A DNA stretch of 53,422 nt from Campylobacteraceae bacterium (GTDB lineage Bacteria; Campylobacterota; Campylobacteria; Campylobacterales; Campylobacteraceae). A program made the translations under genes and the position numbers. Shown here piece by piece: positions 25,178 through 34,019 of the stretch. The stretch lies in the NCBI GenBank assembly GCA_031284315.1, contig JAITAB010000006.1, forward strand, positions 1 through 53,422, read 5' to 3'. The notes under the pieces were generated by a model. It was not told where the DNA came from, made no database searches, and was given only the letters and a program-made list of their open reading frames with translations. Each line of letters opens with the position of its first letter. The stretch's first letter is position 1.

Positions 25178-25738
25178 TTGGAAGATATTATAAAGGATTT
25201 GTCCGTTTACGGCTATTTGATACTTTTTGTCTATTCGCTGGGCGGCGGTATGGTCGCCCTTATAGCCGCAGGCATATTATCTTCGCAGGGCGGCATGGAT
25301 ATAAGGATTTGCATGGTTACGGCATGCGCTGCAAATATTTTGGGCGATGCCGCTTTGGTATGGCTTAGCAGATATAATAAGAGCATTGTCATGCCATACA
25401 TCAAAAAACACCGCAGAAAGCTTGCTTTAAGCCATTTGCTCATTAAAAGACAGGGAGTGAAAATCATCATACTGCAAAAATTTATCTATGGTCTTAAAAC
25501 TTTGGTGCCTTTGGCGATAGGTTTTACCAAATATTCCATGTTAAAATTTAATATCATAAGCTCTTTTGGAGCCTGCTTGTGGGCTCTTGCGATAGGGTTT
25601 GGAAGTTATTACGCAAGTACGTATTTTGCGAAATTTTTTGCTATGTTTGAGGGCTACGGTTATACTGCGCCGTTTGTTTTATTAGCGTTGCTTGGCATTA
25701 TCTGGGCATATTTTACTTTTGCTACAAGAAAAAAATAA
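25178..25738 (+). CDS. DedA family membrane protein
   Basis: 186 residues from a TTG at 25178 with AAGG 7-8 bases upstream; no ATG gives the full N-terminal helix. There are about five hydrophobic segments. The family core appears as a long amphipathic half-helix with acidic/basic pairs and the segment LQKFIYGLKTLVPLAIGFTK, the usual F-x-R/K...P-x-x-x-G motif of DedA/VTT proteins. DedA proteins are proposed lipid scramblases (undecaprenyl phosphate or phosphatidylethanolamine recycling). It follows rny by 18 bases and converges on pepD with a 2-base gap. Confidence 0.8.
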   Translation: MEDIIKDLSVYGYLILFVYSLGGGMVALIAAGILSSQGGMDIRICMVTACAANILGDAALVWLSRYNKSIVMPYIKKHRRKLALSHLLIKRQGVKIIILQKFIYGLKTLVPLAIGFTKYSMLKFNIISSFGACLWALAIGFGSYYASTYFAKFFAMFEGYGYTAPFVLLALLGIIWAYFTFATRKK

Positions 25739-25740
25739 CG

Positions 25741-27021
25741 CTATTTTTCGCGCCGTAATTCCAAAATAATCTCTTCTACTATCCGCTCCACTCTTTCTAT
25801 GGACGAGATATTGCATTTTTCGCCGAGAGAGTGCGGAAAGCATATATCAGGTCCCACGGAAGCTGTCTGCAAAGAGCGGTTTTGCCTTTCAAAAATGCCG
25901 CATTCAAGTCCTGCATGCATAGCTTTAAACTCTACGCTTTTAAAAAAATTTTGCATTACTTTTTGAATTTTTTGTGCAAACGGCGTGATATTTGGCTTCC
26001 AAGGAGCTGAAAATCCTTCGGTTTTGACGCGGAATCCAAAGCTTTTCAAAAATTTTTCCGTCTCTTCGCACAAATTTTCCAAAGATTTTTTCTCCATCGC
26101 GCGCGCGAAAAATTCCACTTTGATTTTGCCGACTTCTGTTTTAATGGTTGAAAGATTGATACTCTCATGCGGAATTTTCAGGTTATCATCAAATGAGCGC
26201 ACGCCTTGTTTGAAACCGTAAAGCATTGAAATTATCTCTTTACTGCATGTCAAAACGCCGCCATCTGCCGCCGCCTCTTTTATATTAAAACCATTTTGCA
26301 GACTGAAATTTTTCGGCGCGTAAATCACAGCAGACGCGCTTTTTGGTATAGAATTCATTCTTTCGCCGCCGTTTATGGATACAAGTTCGCACCTGTTTTT
26401 AGCAAGTTCATGCGCCAAAACTTTTATGGCGTTTGGGATATTTTTGTCTATATCCACTCCCGAATGCCCGCCCTGCAAATCTTTTATGCCCGCCTCGTAA
26501 GCGCTGAAACCTTTCTCGGCAGGCTTTTTTTGCGCGTCCATTTCGGCTATGATATCAACTCCGCCCGCACACCCTATGACTATCGCGCCTTCTTCTTCGC
26601 TGTCAAGATTTAAAAGATAAGGAGCGGTTATTTGATGTTCCAAATTGTTCGCGCCGATAAGCCCCACCTCTTCATCGGATGTAAAAAGGCACTCTATATC
26701 GTCAAATTTTTGCATCATATTTAACATCAAAGCCGCGCCTATGCCGTTATCTGCGCCAAGAGTTGAGTTTTTGGCTCTCAGCCAGCCGTCTTTTTCATAT
26801 ATTTCAACATTCGGCGCGTCTCCCAAGCAGACCATATCATAATGCGCTTGAAGGCAAATGAGCGGCGCTTTTTTGCGGCATATTATATTGTCAGCCTTGT
26901 CTATTTTTGTCTCATAGCCCTGCTCAGCGGCAAAGCGGACTATAAAATCCCTCATTTTCAAAGCGTCAAAACTGCATCGCGGCACTTTCGCGAAACTTTT
27001 AAATATCTCTACGGTATCCAT
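25741..27021 (-). CDS. pepD: Aminoacyl-histidine dipeptidase (PepD), M20 family
   Basis: 426 residues. The metal ligands are in place: LICLQAHYDMV (His, Asp), LGADNGIGAALML (bridging Asp), FTSDEEVGLIGA (catalytic Glu and ligand Glu), LLNLDSEEEG (Asp) and FPHSLGEKC near the end (His). The lid/dimerisation domain lies between about 195 and 370. PepD (carnosinase-type Xaa-His dipeptidase) cleaves dipeptides in the cytoplasm for nutrition. Length is slightly below the 485-residue E. coli enzyme. Single gene, divergent from cmoB. Confidence 0.9.
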   Translation of the reverse strand: MDTVEIFKSFAKVPRCSFDALKMRDFIVRFAAEQGYETKIDKADNIICRKKAPLICLQAHYDMVCLGDAPNVEIYEKDGWLRAKNSTLGADNGIGAALMLNMMQKFDDIECLFTSDEEVGLIGANNLEHQITAPYLLNLDSEEEGAIVIGCAGGVDIIAEMDAQKKPAEKGFSAYEAGIKDLQGGHSGVDIDKNIPNAIKVLAHELAKNRCELVSINGGERMNSIPKSASAVIYAPKNFSLQNGFNIKEAAADGGVLTCSKEIISMLYGFKQGVRSFDDNLKIPHESINLSTIKTEVGKIKVEFFARAMEKKSLENLCEETEKFLKSFGFRVKTEGFSAPWKPNITPFAQKIQKVMQNFFKSVEFKAMHAGLECGIFERQNRSLQTASVGPDICFPHSLGEKCNISSIERVERIVEEIILELRREK

Positions 27022-27093
27022 TTTTAATCTTTATAGTTTTTTGGAAGATATGCTATTATTTCTTTTTTAAAATCAAACTTAAAAAGGCGTGCC

Positions 27094-27978
27094 ATGAATG
27101 AAAAATCAAAGCTCCAAAAAGAGAAAGCATCAACATGGAAAGATATAAAACCGCTAAGAGATATGATAAATAACCTGCCCAAAATCAGCGCCAATATCGT
27201 TTTTGGCGATACTTTTACGCTCTCTTTGCCTTCGTTTGACGATGATGCGATAAAAAACTGCGCGCTTGCTCTGCGCTCATGGAGAAAGGGACCTTTTCAA
27301 ATCGGAAATCTTTTCATAGACGCGGAGTGGAAAAGTTTTATTAAATACAATATTTTGCGCCCGCATTTTAATCTGAGAGATAAAAAAGTTGCCGATATTG
27401 GCTGTAACAACGGATATTATCTTTTTAAAATGCTTGAAGACAAGCCGAAAAAACTTGTCGGATTTGACCCCGCGCCACTTTTTTGGTGTCAATTTGACTT
27501 TATCAACAACTTTGCAAAAACGGATATTGTATATGAACTTTTGGGCGTGGAGGATTTGGCGCAGTACGGCGAAAAATTTGACGCTATTTTTTGCCTTGGC
27601 GTTTTGTACCACAGAAGCGACCCGCTTGGCTGTTTGAAGTTTCTATTCGGCGCGCTTGAAGAGGGAGGCGAATTGTTTTTGGATACTTTTATGATTGATG
27701 GGGACGAAGATATCGCGCTTTGCCCGAAAAAAAGCTACTCCAAAATTCCAAATGTCTATTTTATCCCGACCATTAATGCGTTGAAAAATTGGTGCGAACG
27801 GGCTGGTTTTAAGAGTTTTGAACTGCTTGGCGTAAAGAGCGCGGATACAAGCGAGCAGCGAAAAACGGAGTGGATTTTGGGGCAGAGTCTGGAAGACTTT
27901 TTAGACCCGAGCGATAATTCAAAAACAGCAGAAGGTTACCCCGCGCCCAAAAGAGCTTATGTAAAATTAAAAAAATAA
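27094..27978 (+). CDS. cmoB: tRNA U34 carboxymethyltransferase CmoB
   Basis: 294 residues, shorter than the E. coli enzyme (323) but with its signatures: ALRSWRKGPFQIGNLFIDAEW, the SAM motif VADIGCNNGYYLFKM, VGFDPAPLFWCQF and FCLGVLYHRSDPL, and a C-terminal RTEW-like stretch (RKTEWILGQSLEDFLDP). CmoB uses carboxy-SAM to turn 5-hydroxyuridine at tRNA position 34 into 5-oxyacetyluridine, widening wobble decoding. CmoA is not in the window. A TATTAT -10 after TATGC lies in the spacer shared with pepD. Confidence 0.93.
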   Translation: MNEKSKLQKEKASTWKDIKPLRDMINNLPKISANIVFGDTFTLSLPSFDDDAIKNCALALRSWRKGPFQIGNLFIDAEWKSFIKYNILRPHFNLRDKKVADIGCNNGYYLFKMLEDKPKKLVGFDPAPLFWCQFDFINNFAKTDIVYELLGVEDLAQYGEKFDAIFCLGVLYHRSDPLGCLKFLFGALEEGGELFLDTFMIDGDEDIALCPKKSYSKIPNVYFIPTINALKNWCERAGFKSFELLGVKSADTSEQRKTEWILGQSLEDFLDPSDNSKTAEGYPAPKRAYVKLKK

Positions 27979-28088
27979 CGCTTTTTGTTATGCGCCGCTT
28001 AGCGCGGCAATCCATAAAAATGCCTTTTGCCATATAATCCCCTTCCGTCATTCCTGCGCTCCATTATGTCATTTCATCGTCCCCTTCC

Positions 28089-28113
28089 GTCATTCCCGCG
28101 CAGGCGGGAATCC
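28089..28113. repeat. GTCATTCCCGC palindrome, single copy
   Basis: GTCATTCCCGC and GCGGGAATCC flank a 4-base centre. The inner arms form a near-perfect hairpin. Confidence 0.8.
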
Positions 28114-28144
28114 AAAAAGAAATTTAAGAAAGCGGCGCAATTCC

Positions 28145-28290
28145 GTCATTCCCGCGTAGGCGGGAATCCAAAAAATTTATAAATAAAGACAATATAAAAA
28201 GAATTGACATTTTATAACTCTCTTTTATTTTCTTTCATGCTTTTATATTTTAAAGTCATTAGTTTGGATTCCCGCCTGCGCGGGAATGAC
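28145..28290. repeat. Composite palindromic element, copy 1
   Basis: 146 bp. A left palindrome (28145-28169) and a right palindrome in reverse orientation (28266-28290) enclose an AT-rich core containing GAATTGACATTTTATAACTC and TTTTATATTTTAAAG. Three other copies with the same core lie at 28540, 38678 and (inverted) 43973. Confidence 0.8.
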
Positions 28291-28539
28291 ATAGGGGGGC
28301 GTGCTGGAATGACGAAAAAGGAGCGCATGAATAATGAAAGGGAGCGCTGTGTTTTGCTTGTCGTTTTATCGCGGGTATGACATAAACGGTTGTCATTACG
28401 CTACAAGCTGACAAAATTACTCAAATTCTTTCCGTCATTCCCGCGCCACATGCGAAGTGCGTAATTTGTCTCTTTTTGTCATTCCCGCACTCCATTATGT
28501 CATTCCATCGTCTCCTTCCGTCAATTCCCCACCCCTTTC

Positions 28540-28690
28540 GTCATTCCCGCGCAGGCGGGAATCCAAAAAGAGTATTCACAAACAAACAGGACAATATAAA
28601 AAGAATTGACATTTTATAACTCTCTTTTATTTTTTCACATTTTTATATTTTAAAGTTATTAGTTTGGATTCCCGTTTTCACGGGAATGAC
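28540..28690. repeat. Composite palindromic element, copy 2
   Basis: 151 bp, same plan and core as copy 1, with an extra ATTCACAAACAAACAGG stretch after the left palindrome and a right palindrome whose loop is TTTTCA. Confidence 0.8.
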
Positions 28691-29074
28691 GGAAAGGGGC
28701 GCGGGAATGACAGAGATACATGTATGCGCTTTTTTGCCGTGCGGGAATGACGAAAAAATTGCACGACGAGAAAAAACATAGAAAAAAAGAAGCCGCATAT
28801 TGCTTTGTTTGTTGTGTTAGAGATTACATAGCTAATAAAGAGCATGAGAAATAACGAAAAGGCTTTTTCTGGATTGCCGCGCTGACGCTTGCAATGACGG
28901 ATGGATTGCGTGTGCGGCGTATAAGCCGTAAATGGCTAAAAATGCGCGGGGTTTGCAAAATTTGTATCAAAGTCCGCTGTTTTGCAAACTGCGCAATTTG
29001 TCTTTTCATGACAAATTTACTCCGCAAATCTCTCCCTGCAAGCCGTAAAAATCTCAAATTCTTGCAGGTTTAAA

Positions 29075-29974
29075 TTACTTTTTCTCCAGTGCAACTACGC
29101 CGTTTGTGGCCGTTTGTATTACTTGGTCTCCTGTTTTGAATATCTCCTCGTTGATTTTAAATATATCTTTTTTGGATTTATTCGGGTAGTCTATCTGACT
29201 TAAAATATGGCGTATTGTATTGAGCCGCGCCTTTTTTTTGCTGTCGGAGTAAACTATCGCCCATGGGCACTCTTTCGTGTGAGATGCCAAAAACATGGAG
29301 TATTCGGCCAATGTATATTGATCCCATAATTCTTGCGCTTTTTCATCTATCGGCGAAAGCTTGAAATGTTTCAACGGGTCTTTTTTGCGCTCTTCAAATC
29401 GTTTTTTCTGCTCCTCTTTTGTAACGGAAAAGTAAAATTTAAATATCTTTATGCCCGACCTTGCAATGAGCGATTCAAATTTCGGCGCTTCTATCAAAAA
29501 TTCCTGATACTCCTCTTTTGTGCAAAATCCCATGACAGGCTCAACTCCCGCGCGGTTATACCATGAACGGTCAAAAAATACTATCTCGCCGGCTGACGGC
29601 AAATGTTCAATATACCGCTGAAAATACCACTGCGTGCGCTCTTTATCAGACGGCTTTTCAAGAGCCACAACGCGCGCGCCTCTGGGGTTGATATGCCCCG
29701 TCATCGTTTTTATCGTGCCGCCTTTGCCCGCCGCGTCGCGTCCTTCGAAGATGATAAGTATCCTAAGCCCGCTCTCTTTGACGAATTTTTGGAGCTTTAA
29801 AAGCTCTATTTGAAGGTCTTTGAGTTTTTTTTCGTAATCAAGTTTGCTTTTTTTTACCCAAACCTGCACAAATTTATCTTTATCTTTCGGCTCTTTTTGA
29901 GCCTCCTCTTTTTTTTCTGGCGTTTTTGCCTCTTTTTTCGAAACTTCGCCCGTTTTTTTCTCTTTTTTAGCCAT
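29075..29974 (-). CDS. Polyphosphate kinase 2 (PPK2) family protein
   Basis: 299 residues. The first 35 are a Lys/Glu-rich, probably disordered leader. The kinase core has Walker A in IIFEGRDAAGKGGTIK, TGHINPRGARVVAL, the QWYFQRYIEHLP lid, Walker B in EIVFFDRSWYNRAGVEPVMG, and the later KHFKLSPID. This is the class I PPK2 pattern: phosphate transfer from polyphosphate to ADP or GDP (or the reverse). Such enzymes link polyphosphate stores to nucleotide pools under stress. ATG start at 29974; single gene. The repeat spacer follows its 3' end. Confidence 0.9.
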   Translation of the reverse strand: MAKKEKKTGEVSKKEAKTPEKKEEAQKEPKDKDKFVQVWVKKSKLDYEKKLKDLQIELLKLQKFVKESGLRILIIFEGRDAAGKGGTIKTMTGHINPRGARVVALEKPSDKERTQWYFQRYIEHLPSAGEIVFFDRSWYNRAGVEPVMGFCTKEEYQEFLIEAPKFESLIARSGIKIFKFYFSVTKEEQKKRFEERKKDPLKHFKLSPIDEKAQELWDQYTLAEYSMFLASHTKECPWAIVYSDSKKKARLNTIRHILSQIDYPNKSKKDIFKINEEIFKTGDQVIQTATNGVVALEKK

Positions 29975-30082
29975 ATTTGCCCCTTGCCGTAAAAATTTTC
30001 TTAATCATAACCTACAAAGGCTTAATGTGTCGTTTATCAACATTCGGTAAAATTACGCAATCATTTTTTAAGGCTTTTGACA

Positions 30083-31762
30083 TTGAGAAAAATTATCGCC
30101 GCTTTGATTTTGTCATGTATTTCGCTTTTTTCGCAGCAGGTGAAAATAATTCCTCCGGAAGAGGCTTTTAGCGTAAATTTTGAAGAAAAAAACGGTTATA
30201 TCATCGTCAAAATAGAGATGAAAGAAGACATTTACTTGCTTGCCGACAAGCTTTTAGTGGAAGTTATATCGCCCAAAAAATTGGATATTACGCCTATGCT
30301 TTCATCTCAAAAACCAGAAATTTTTAAGGGACAGAATGTCTATTTTGGTTTTTACGAGACGGCTATTTCAAAGGAATATCTGCGCTCCAAAGGAGCGAAG
30401 GGTAAAGTTGATTTGAGGGTCAATTATCAAGGCTGCGCGGGCGGAGGCATCATCTGTTATCCGCCGATGAACGCCATTTATAAAAGCGATATTTCAAGCG
30501 GGCGCAGCGGTATTGCCGATATGCTGCAAGAGAGCGGCTTTATGATTTCACTTGCGAGTTTTTTCGGATTTGGACTGCTGCTCTCCTTGACGCCATGCAC
30601 ATTTCCTATGATACCGATACTCTCATCTATTATCGCCAGACAGTCAAAGCGCGGCATGACGCTAAAAAAAGGGTTTTGGCTTTCGTTTGTATATGTTTTT
30701 TTTATGTCCATAGCGTACATGATGGCGGGAATTTTGGCGGGAATTTTCGGCTCAAACTTGCAAATATACCTGCAAAACGCTTGGGCTATAACCATTTTTA
30801 GCGCGATATTTGTTCTTTTGTCGCTCTCCATGTTTGGATTATACAGGTTTCAACTCCCCGCCTCATGGCAGACAAAATTTTCAAAATTAAGCGGCAGGGG
30901 ACATGGCGTATTAGGCGCGGCTTTGATGGGCTTCACTTCGTCTTTGATAGTCGGTCCTTGCGTAGCCGCGCCGCTTGCCGGAGCGTTGATATACATAGGA
31001 CAGAGCGGGGACGCGCTTTTGGGCGGAGCAGCGCTGTTTGTCATGAGCATGGGCATGGGCGTGCCGCTGTTAATAGTGGGGGCAAGCGCGGGTAAATTTT
31101 TACCAAAACCCGGTTTTTGGATGGATATCGTGGGGCAGTTATTCGGGTTTATCATGCTTTGCGTTGCCGCGTATATGTTTTCGCGCATCATACCGCCTGA
31201 TATTTCTTTGATATTGTGGTCGGTTTTGATAGCTGTTTTCGGCATTTATCTTTTTGTGATAAGTTCAAAATTCAAATTTAAAAAAGCGTTGAGATTTGCC
31301 GCCGTTTTGGTATTTATATACGGCGCGGTTTTGTCAGCGGGCGGCATTTTGGGCGGCGCTTCGTTCAATGTATTTGCAAATTTCAAAACCGAGCAGGCTT
31401 TAAAACTGCCTGTTGATTTTGTAAAAATAACAGATATAAAAGAGCTTGATTTGAGCGTCAAAAACAGCGCCAAGCCCGTCATGGTGGAGTTTACAGCCGA
31501 TTGGTGCGCTGTTTGCACGGAGTTTGAAGAGAAGACTTTGAGCAAAAAAAGCGTCCAAGACGCGCTAAAAATATTTACGCTTTTAAGGGTTGACGTAACA
31601 AAAAATAGCGATAAAGACCAAGAGTTGATGAGGCGTTTTTCGCTTTTCGGACCGCCTGCGGTTATATTTTTCAAAGACGGCGCGGAATTGACGGATTTAC
31701 AGATAACAGGCTTCAAAAACGAGCGGGAATTTTTGGCGCATTTGGAACAGATAGCGCAGTGA
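30083..31762 (+). CDS. dsbD: Thiol:disulfide interchange protein DsbD
   Basis: About 560 residues. The TTG at 30083 (AAGG 9 bases upstream) is preferred over the TTG two codons earlier. The signal peptide is LRKIIAALILSCISLFS. The N-terminal periplasmic domain has its Cys pair in YQGCAGGGIICYPP. Eight membrane helices follow with the transporter Cys pair in SLTPCTFPMIPI and VGPCVAAPLAGAL. The C-terminal thioredoxin-like domain has FTADWCAVCTEFE. All six Cys needed for electron relay from cytoplasmic thioredoxin to the periplasm are present. It reduces DsbC- or TlpA-type partners and supports cytochrome c maturation. It overlaps the next gene by 4 nt (GTGA). Confidence 0.93.
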   Translation: MRKIIAALILSCISLFSQQVKIIPPEEAFSVNFEEKNGYIIVKIEMKEDIYLLADKLLVEVISPKKLDITPMLSSQKPEIFKGQNVYFGFYETAISKEYLRSKGAKGKVDLRVNYQGCAGGGIICYPPMNAIYKSDISSGRSGIADMLQESGFMISLASFFGFGLLLSLTPCTFPMIPILSSIIARQSKRGMTLKKGFWLSFVYVFFMSIAYMMAGILAGIFGSNLQIYLQNAWAITIFSAIFVLLSLSMFGLYRFQLPASWQTKFSKLSGRGHGVLGAALMGFTSSLIVGPCVAAPLAGALIYIGQSGDALLGGAALFVMSMGMGVPLLIVGASAGKFLPKPGFWMDIVGQLFGFIMLCVAAYMFSRIIPPDISLILWSVLIAVFGIYLFVISSKFKFKKALRFAAVLVFIYGAVLSAGGILGGASFNVFANFKTEQALKLPVDFVKITDIKELDLSVKNSAKPVMVEFTADWCAVCTEFEEKTLSKKSVQDALKIFTLLRVDVTKNSDKDQELMRRFSLFGPPAVIFFKDGAELTDLQITGFKNEREFLAHLEQIAQ

Positions 31763-32040
31763 TTGAAGTTTTGGTCGTGCTGGACATAAAAGAGCTTGCA
31801 AATCAAAAAGAGTTTGAAGAGTATATCCTGAAAAACGGTTTTGAATGCGCCGCGCCTTTCGCATATACGGGCATGAGCGCTACGCCTGTTTTCAACACGC
31901 AAGCTTATACATTTGAAGTTTTTTCAAAAGCTTTTGACGCGGCGGGCGTGGAAGAGTGCAGGCTTATCTGTCAAATCGGCGGCTATCCGCCCGAAGCTTA
32001 TCTCTACAAAAAAGAGGAATTTTTTACGGAACTGAAATAA
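31759..32040 (+). CDS. Small conserved protein coupled to dsbD
   Basis: 93 residues from a GTG overlapping the dsbD stop (GTGA). Mixed alpha/beta with no signal peptide: MIEVLVVLDIKELANQKEF opens the chain and the end reads GGYPPEAYLYKKEEFF. Three Cys are spread through it (ECAAPF, EECRLICQ). No known motif and function unknown. Translational coupling to dsbD and good codon use argue that it is real. Confidence 0.6.
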   Translation: MIEVLVVLDIKELANQKEFEEYILKNGFECAAPFAYTGMSATPVFNTQAYTFEVFSKAFDAAGVEECRLICQIGGYPPEAYLYKKEEFFTELK

Positions 32041-32133
32041 TGGCTTTATGACGCGAAAAATTAAAGCGTTATATCTTTATTGCAAAAAATACACGGCAAT
32101 CCATCTTTTCCGTCATTCCCGCGACCTCCTTAT

Positions 32134-32158
32134 GTCATTCCCGCGTAGGCGGGAATCC
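32134..32158. repeat. GTCATTCCCGC palindrome, single copy
   Basis: Short-loop form (GCGTAGGC centre), matching the copies at 28145, 38678, 44101 and 53181. Confidence 0.8.
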
Positions 32159-32172
32159 AACCTCCTCATTTC

Positions 32173-32284
32173 GTCATTCCCGCGCCCGAACGGCAAGCGG
32201 AGCGCATATCGTGAGGGAATGCGGGAATCCATTCTGCGCATAAATATTATATAAAATTTGGATTCCCGTTTTCACGGGAATGAC
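32173..32284. repeat. Long-loop palindrome joined to a mini composite element
   Basis: GTCATTCCCGCG is separated from GCGGGAATCC by about 35 bases containing GAACGGCAAGCGGAGCGCAT and TCGTGAGG. It then continues ATTCTGCGCATAAATATTAT to a reverse palindrome ending at 32284. The second half recurs almost exactly at 38460-38522. Confidence 0.75.
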
Positions 32285-32600
32285 AAAAGGACGATGGAAT
32301 GACAAAGGGAAACGATGGAATAAGAGAAGGAAACGCAGGGCATTGGCATGACAAAATGGCGCGGGAATAATGGAGGTTTTATATTTTTCTTTTTTGGATT
32401 GTTGCGTTTTTGTGTCTCATAGGAATTATTTGGATTCCTGCCTGCCTCGTGATGAGATTTCTATGAAAGGCTATCACTCGCGCGGGAATGAAGCCAAATT
32501 TCGCAAAAAAAGCGTGCAGGAATACGAAAAAGATCGGTACAAGTCTCTATTTTCCGCTATAAAAATGCGGTTTCAAGCCCCAAAGCCGAAATTAAATAGA

Positions 32601-33221
32601 CTAAAACCCCTCGTTCATTACCAAATATAGATATTCCGTCTCGTCATCGTCCAAAAAAAGCGTTTTTTTCGTGCCAAAAAGCTCTTTTAATTTCGTTATA
32701 TGCAGACCTTTGTTGTGAATGCACTCTATGTGGGCTGGCAAAAATGCCCTTGCAAGAGCTATATTTTCATCTTTTATTTTCTCTTCGCACAAAAAGCAAT
32801 ATTCCAAAGAGTGAAGCCTGCCCTCAAACTCCAAAAGTTCCAAATACGACTCAACCGCGACTCTTTTAGGATTTTGTTTGTGCCATTTTTTTGAGCATGA
32901 CAAAAGCAGGTCAAAGTAAAATTTGTCTATATTTTCCACATCTTTTAAATGGTCATAGAAAAGTTTCACAAAATTTTGCCAAAAATAAAACCTGTCCCTG
33001 TCCGTGTTCCAGCTTTGCGCAAGATGTATGACGCTCCTTAACTGCGCAAACTTTGAACGCATGGAGATTTGCGTCTCAAAATCTATCAAATAGCCGAGAT
33101 TTATCACAGAGTGCCGCGCTCCGTAAAACCTATATGTTGTTTTAAGGCTGTGTTCGCTCAGTATTGTAACGATTAGATCTTCATCTTTAACTCTGTTGAT
33201 GCGTATGATAAAGCCTTGCAC
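32601..33221 (-). CDS. recO: RecO-like recombination protein (short Campylobacterota form)
   Basis: About 206 residues from a GTG at 33221 (AGGGG upstream), which gives the family-like start QGFIIRINRVKDEDLIVTIL; the ATG at 33257 would add an unlikely leader. The N-terminal OB fold is followed by helical repeats and a Cys pair EYCFLCEEKI, matching one half of the RecO zinc site. The segment TTYRFYGARHSVINLGYLID is typical of Campylobacterota RecO. RecO loads RecA on SSB-coated DNA with RecR. Shorter than the 240-residue E. coli protein. Single gene; divergent from the phosphatase gene. Confidence 0.75.
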   Translation of the reverse strand: MQGFIIRINRVKDEDLIVTILSEHSLKTTYRFYGARHSVINLGYLIDFETQISMRSKFAQLRSVIHLAQSWNTDRDRFYFWQNFVKLFYDHLKDVENIDKFYFDLLLSCSKKWHKQNPKRVAVESYLELLEFEGRLHSLEYCFLCEEKIKDENIALARAFLPAHIECIHNKGLHITKLKELFGTKKTLFLDDDETEYLYLVMNEGF

Positions 33222-33290
33222 TTTTCCCCCTGCATGTGCGCTTATTTTAGCAAACATTGGCTAAGATTAAAGAAAAAACAAAGGGCATGT

Positions 33291-34019
33291 ATGGATTTTT
33301 TACAAAGCTGCATCATGGCAAACCATGAAATTTATCATTTGCTAAAAAGCGAAACAAACTTAAAAATAGAGCATCAGGAAGGTTTTGGCGGCGATATAAG
33401 CTTGGAAGCCGACTTGAAAGCCGAAGCCGTTTTTATAAAATATCTGCAAAAATTTGGGCGTATTTACAGTGAAGAGAGCGGCATGAGCGGAAGCGGAGAC
33501 GATGTTGTGATAATAGACCCGATAGACGGCAGTAAAAATTTTGCTTCAAATATCCCATATTTTGGCTCTTCCGCCGCGCTGAAAAAAGGCGGCGAAGTCG
33601 TCTGCGCCGTTGTTGCAAATTTTGCCGCGGGATACATGCGCATAAAAGACAAAAACCGCTTTGAACGCCGTTTTTTTGGCGATAAAACAGCGCAAAAGAT
33701 AACTTTAACTCCGCTTTGCGGCATGGGCATTTTTGAAAAATCATACCAATCCGAAAAACTTGTTTCAAGTTTAAGCCAAGAGGAGTTTAAATACCGAAGT
33801 TTGGGGGCTTTGGCTCTGTCTTTAAGTTTGGCTTACGAAGTGGATTTTGTACTTTTTGAAGGATGCGTCAGAGAGTTTGATATCGCAGGCGGGTGGTACA
33901 TGTGCGAGGGTTTGTTTAGATTTAAAAATGATAAATTTCTGCTTGTAAGCAAAGATAAGGGAATATTTGATAAAATTTCTAACTTTATAAAGGAGCAGAG
34001 CGTAGATGGATTTTTCTAA
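33291..34019 (+). CDS. Inositol monophosphatase family protein
   Basis: 242 residues from ATG 33291 (AAGGG upstream). The family metal motifs are RIYSEESG (Glu), [20 protein letters not shown] (Asp-Pro-x-Asp-Gly) and, near the end, [14 protein letters not shown] (Asp). The substrate may be inositol-1-phosphate, 3',5'-bisphosphoadenosine (CysQ-like) or fructose-1,6-bisphosphate; the motifs alone do not decide. It overlaps accD by 14 nt and begins the run phosphatase-accD-thiE-rlmH-dksA. Confidence 0.85.
   Translation: MDFLQSCIMANHEIYHLLKSETNLKIEHQEGFGGDISLEADLKAEAVFIKYLQKFGRIYSEESGMSGSGDDVVIIDPIDGSKNFASNIPYFGSSAALKKGGEVVCAVVANFAAGYMRIKDKNRFERRFFGDKTAQKITLTPLCGMGIFEKSYQSEKLVSSLSQEEFKYRSLGALALSLSLAYEVDFVLFEGCVREFDIAGGWYMCEGLFRFKNDKFLLVSKDKGIFDKISNFIKEQSVDGFF

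Larger units (their letters stand above)
27979..29074. other. Repeat-rich spacer between convergent cmoB and ppk2
   Basis: About 1.1 kb without a gene. It holds at least six palindromic units of the GTCATTCCCGC/GCGGGAATCC type, intact or degenerate, and a GGATTGCCGC...GCAATGAC unit near 28869-28896. Two composite elements are listed separately. The only longer open frame (28824-29057 minus) runs through repeat sequence and is not credible. Confidence 0.7.
32041..32600. other. Repeat-rich spacer between convergent genes (dsbD unit and recO)
   Basis: 560 bases without a gene. It contains a short-loop palindrome (32134-32158), a long-loop variant joined to a mini composite (32173-32284), degenerate half-copies, and a variant near 32427-32490 whose loop includes GCCTCGTGATGA. 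Open frames are repeat-encoded. Confidence 0.7.

Noticed and set aside
28824-29057. 77-codon minus-strand open frame
   Set aside because: It runs through repeat sequence (the VIASVSAAIQ-type reading is the GCAATGAC palindrome), has no ribosome binding site, and resembles frames seen wherever this repeat occurs.
27979-29074. CRISPR array suggested by repeated 25-bp units
   Set aside because: The units are palindromes in both orientations with irregular spacing, spacers themselves repeat, and no cas gene is near.
30077-30082. First TTG as start of dsbD
   Set aside because: Only 3 bases from AAGG, too close; the second TTG at 30083 has normal spacing and still gives a full signal peptide.
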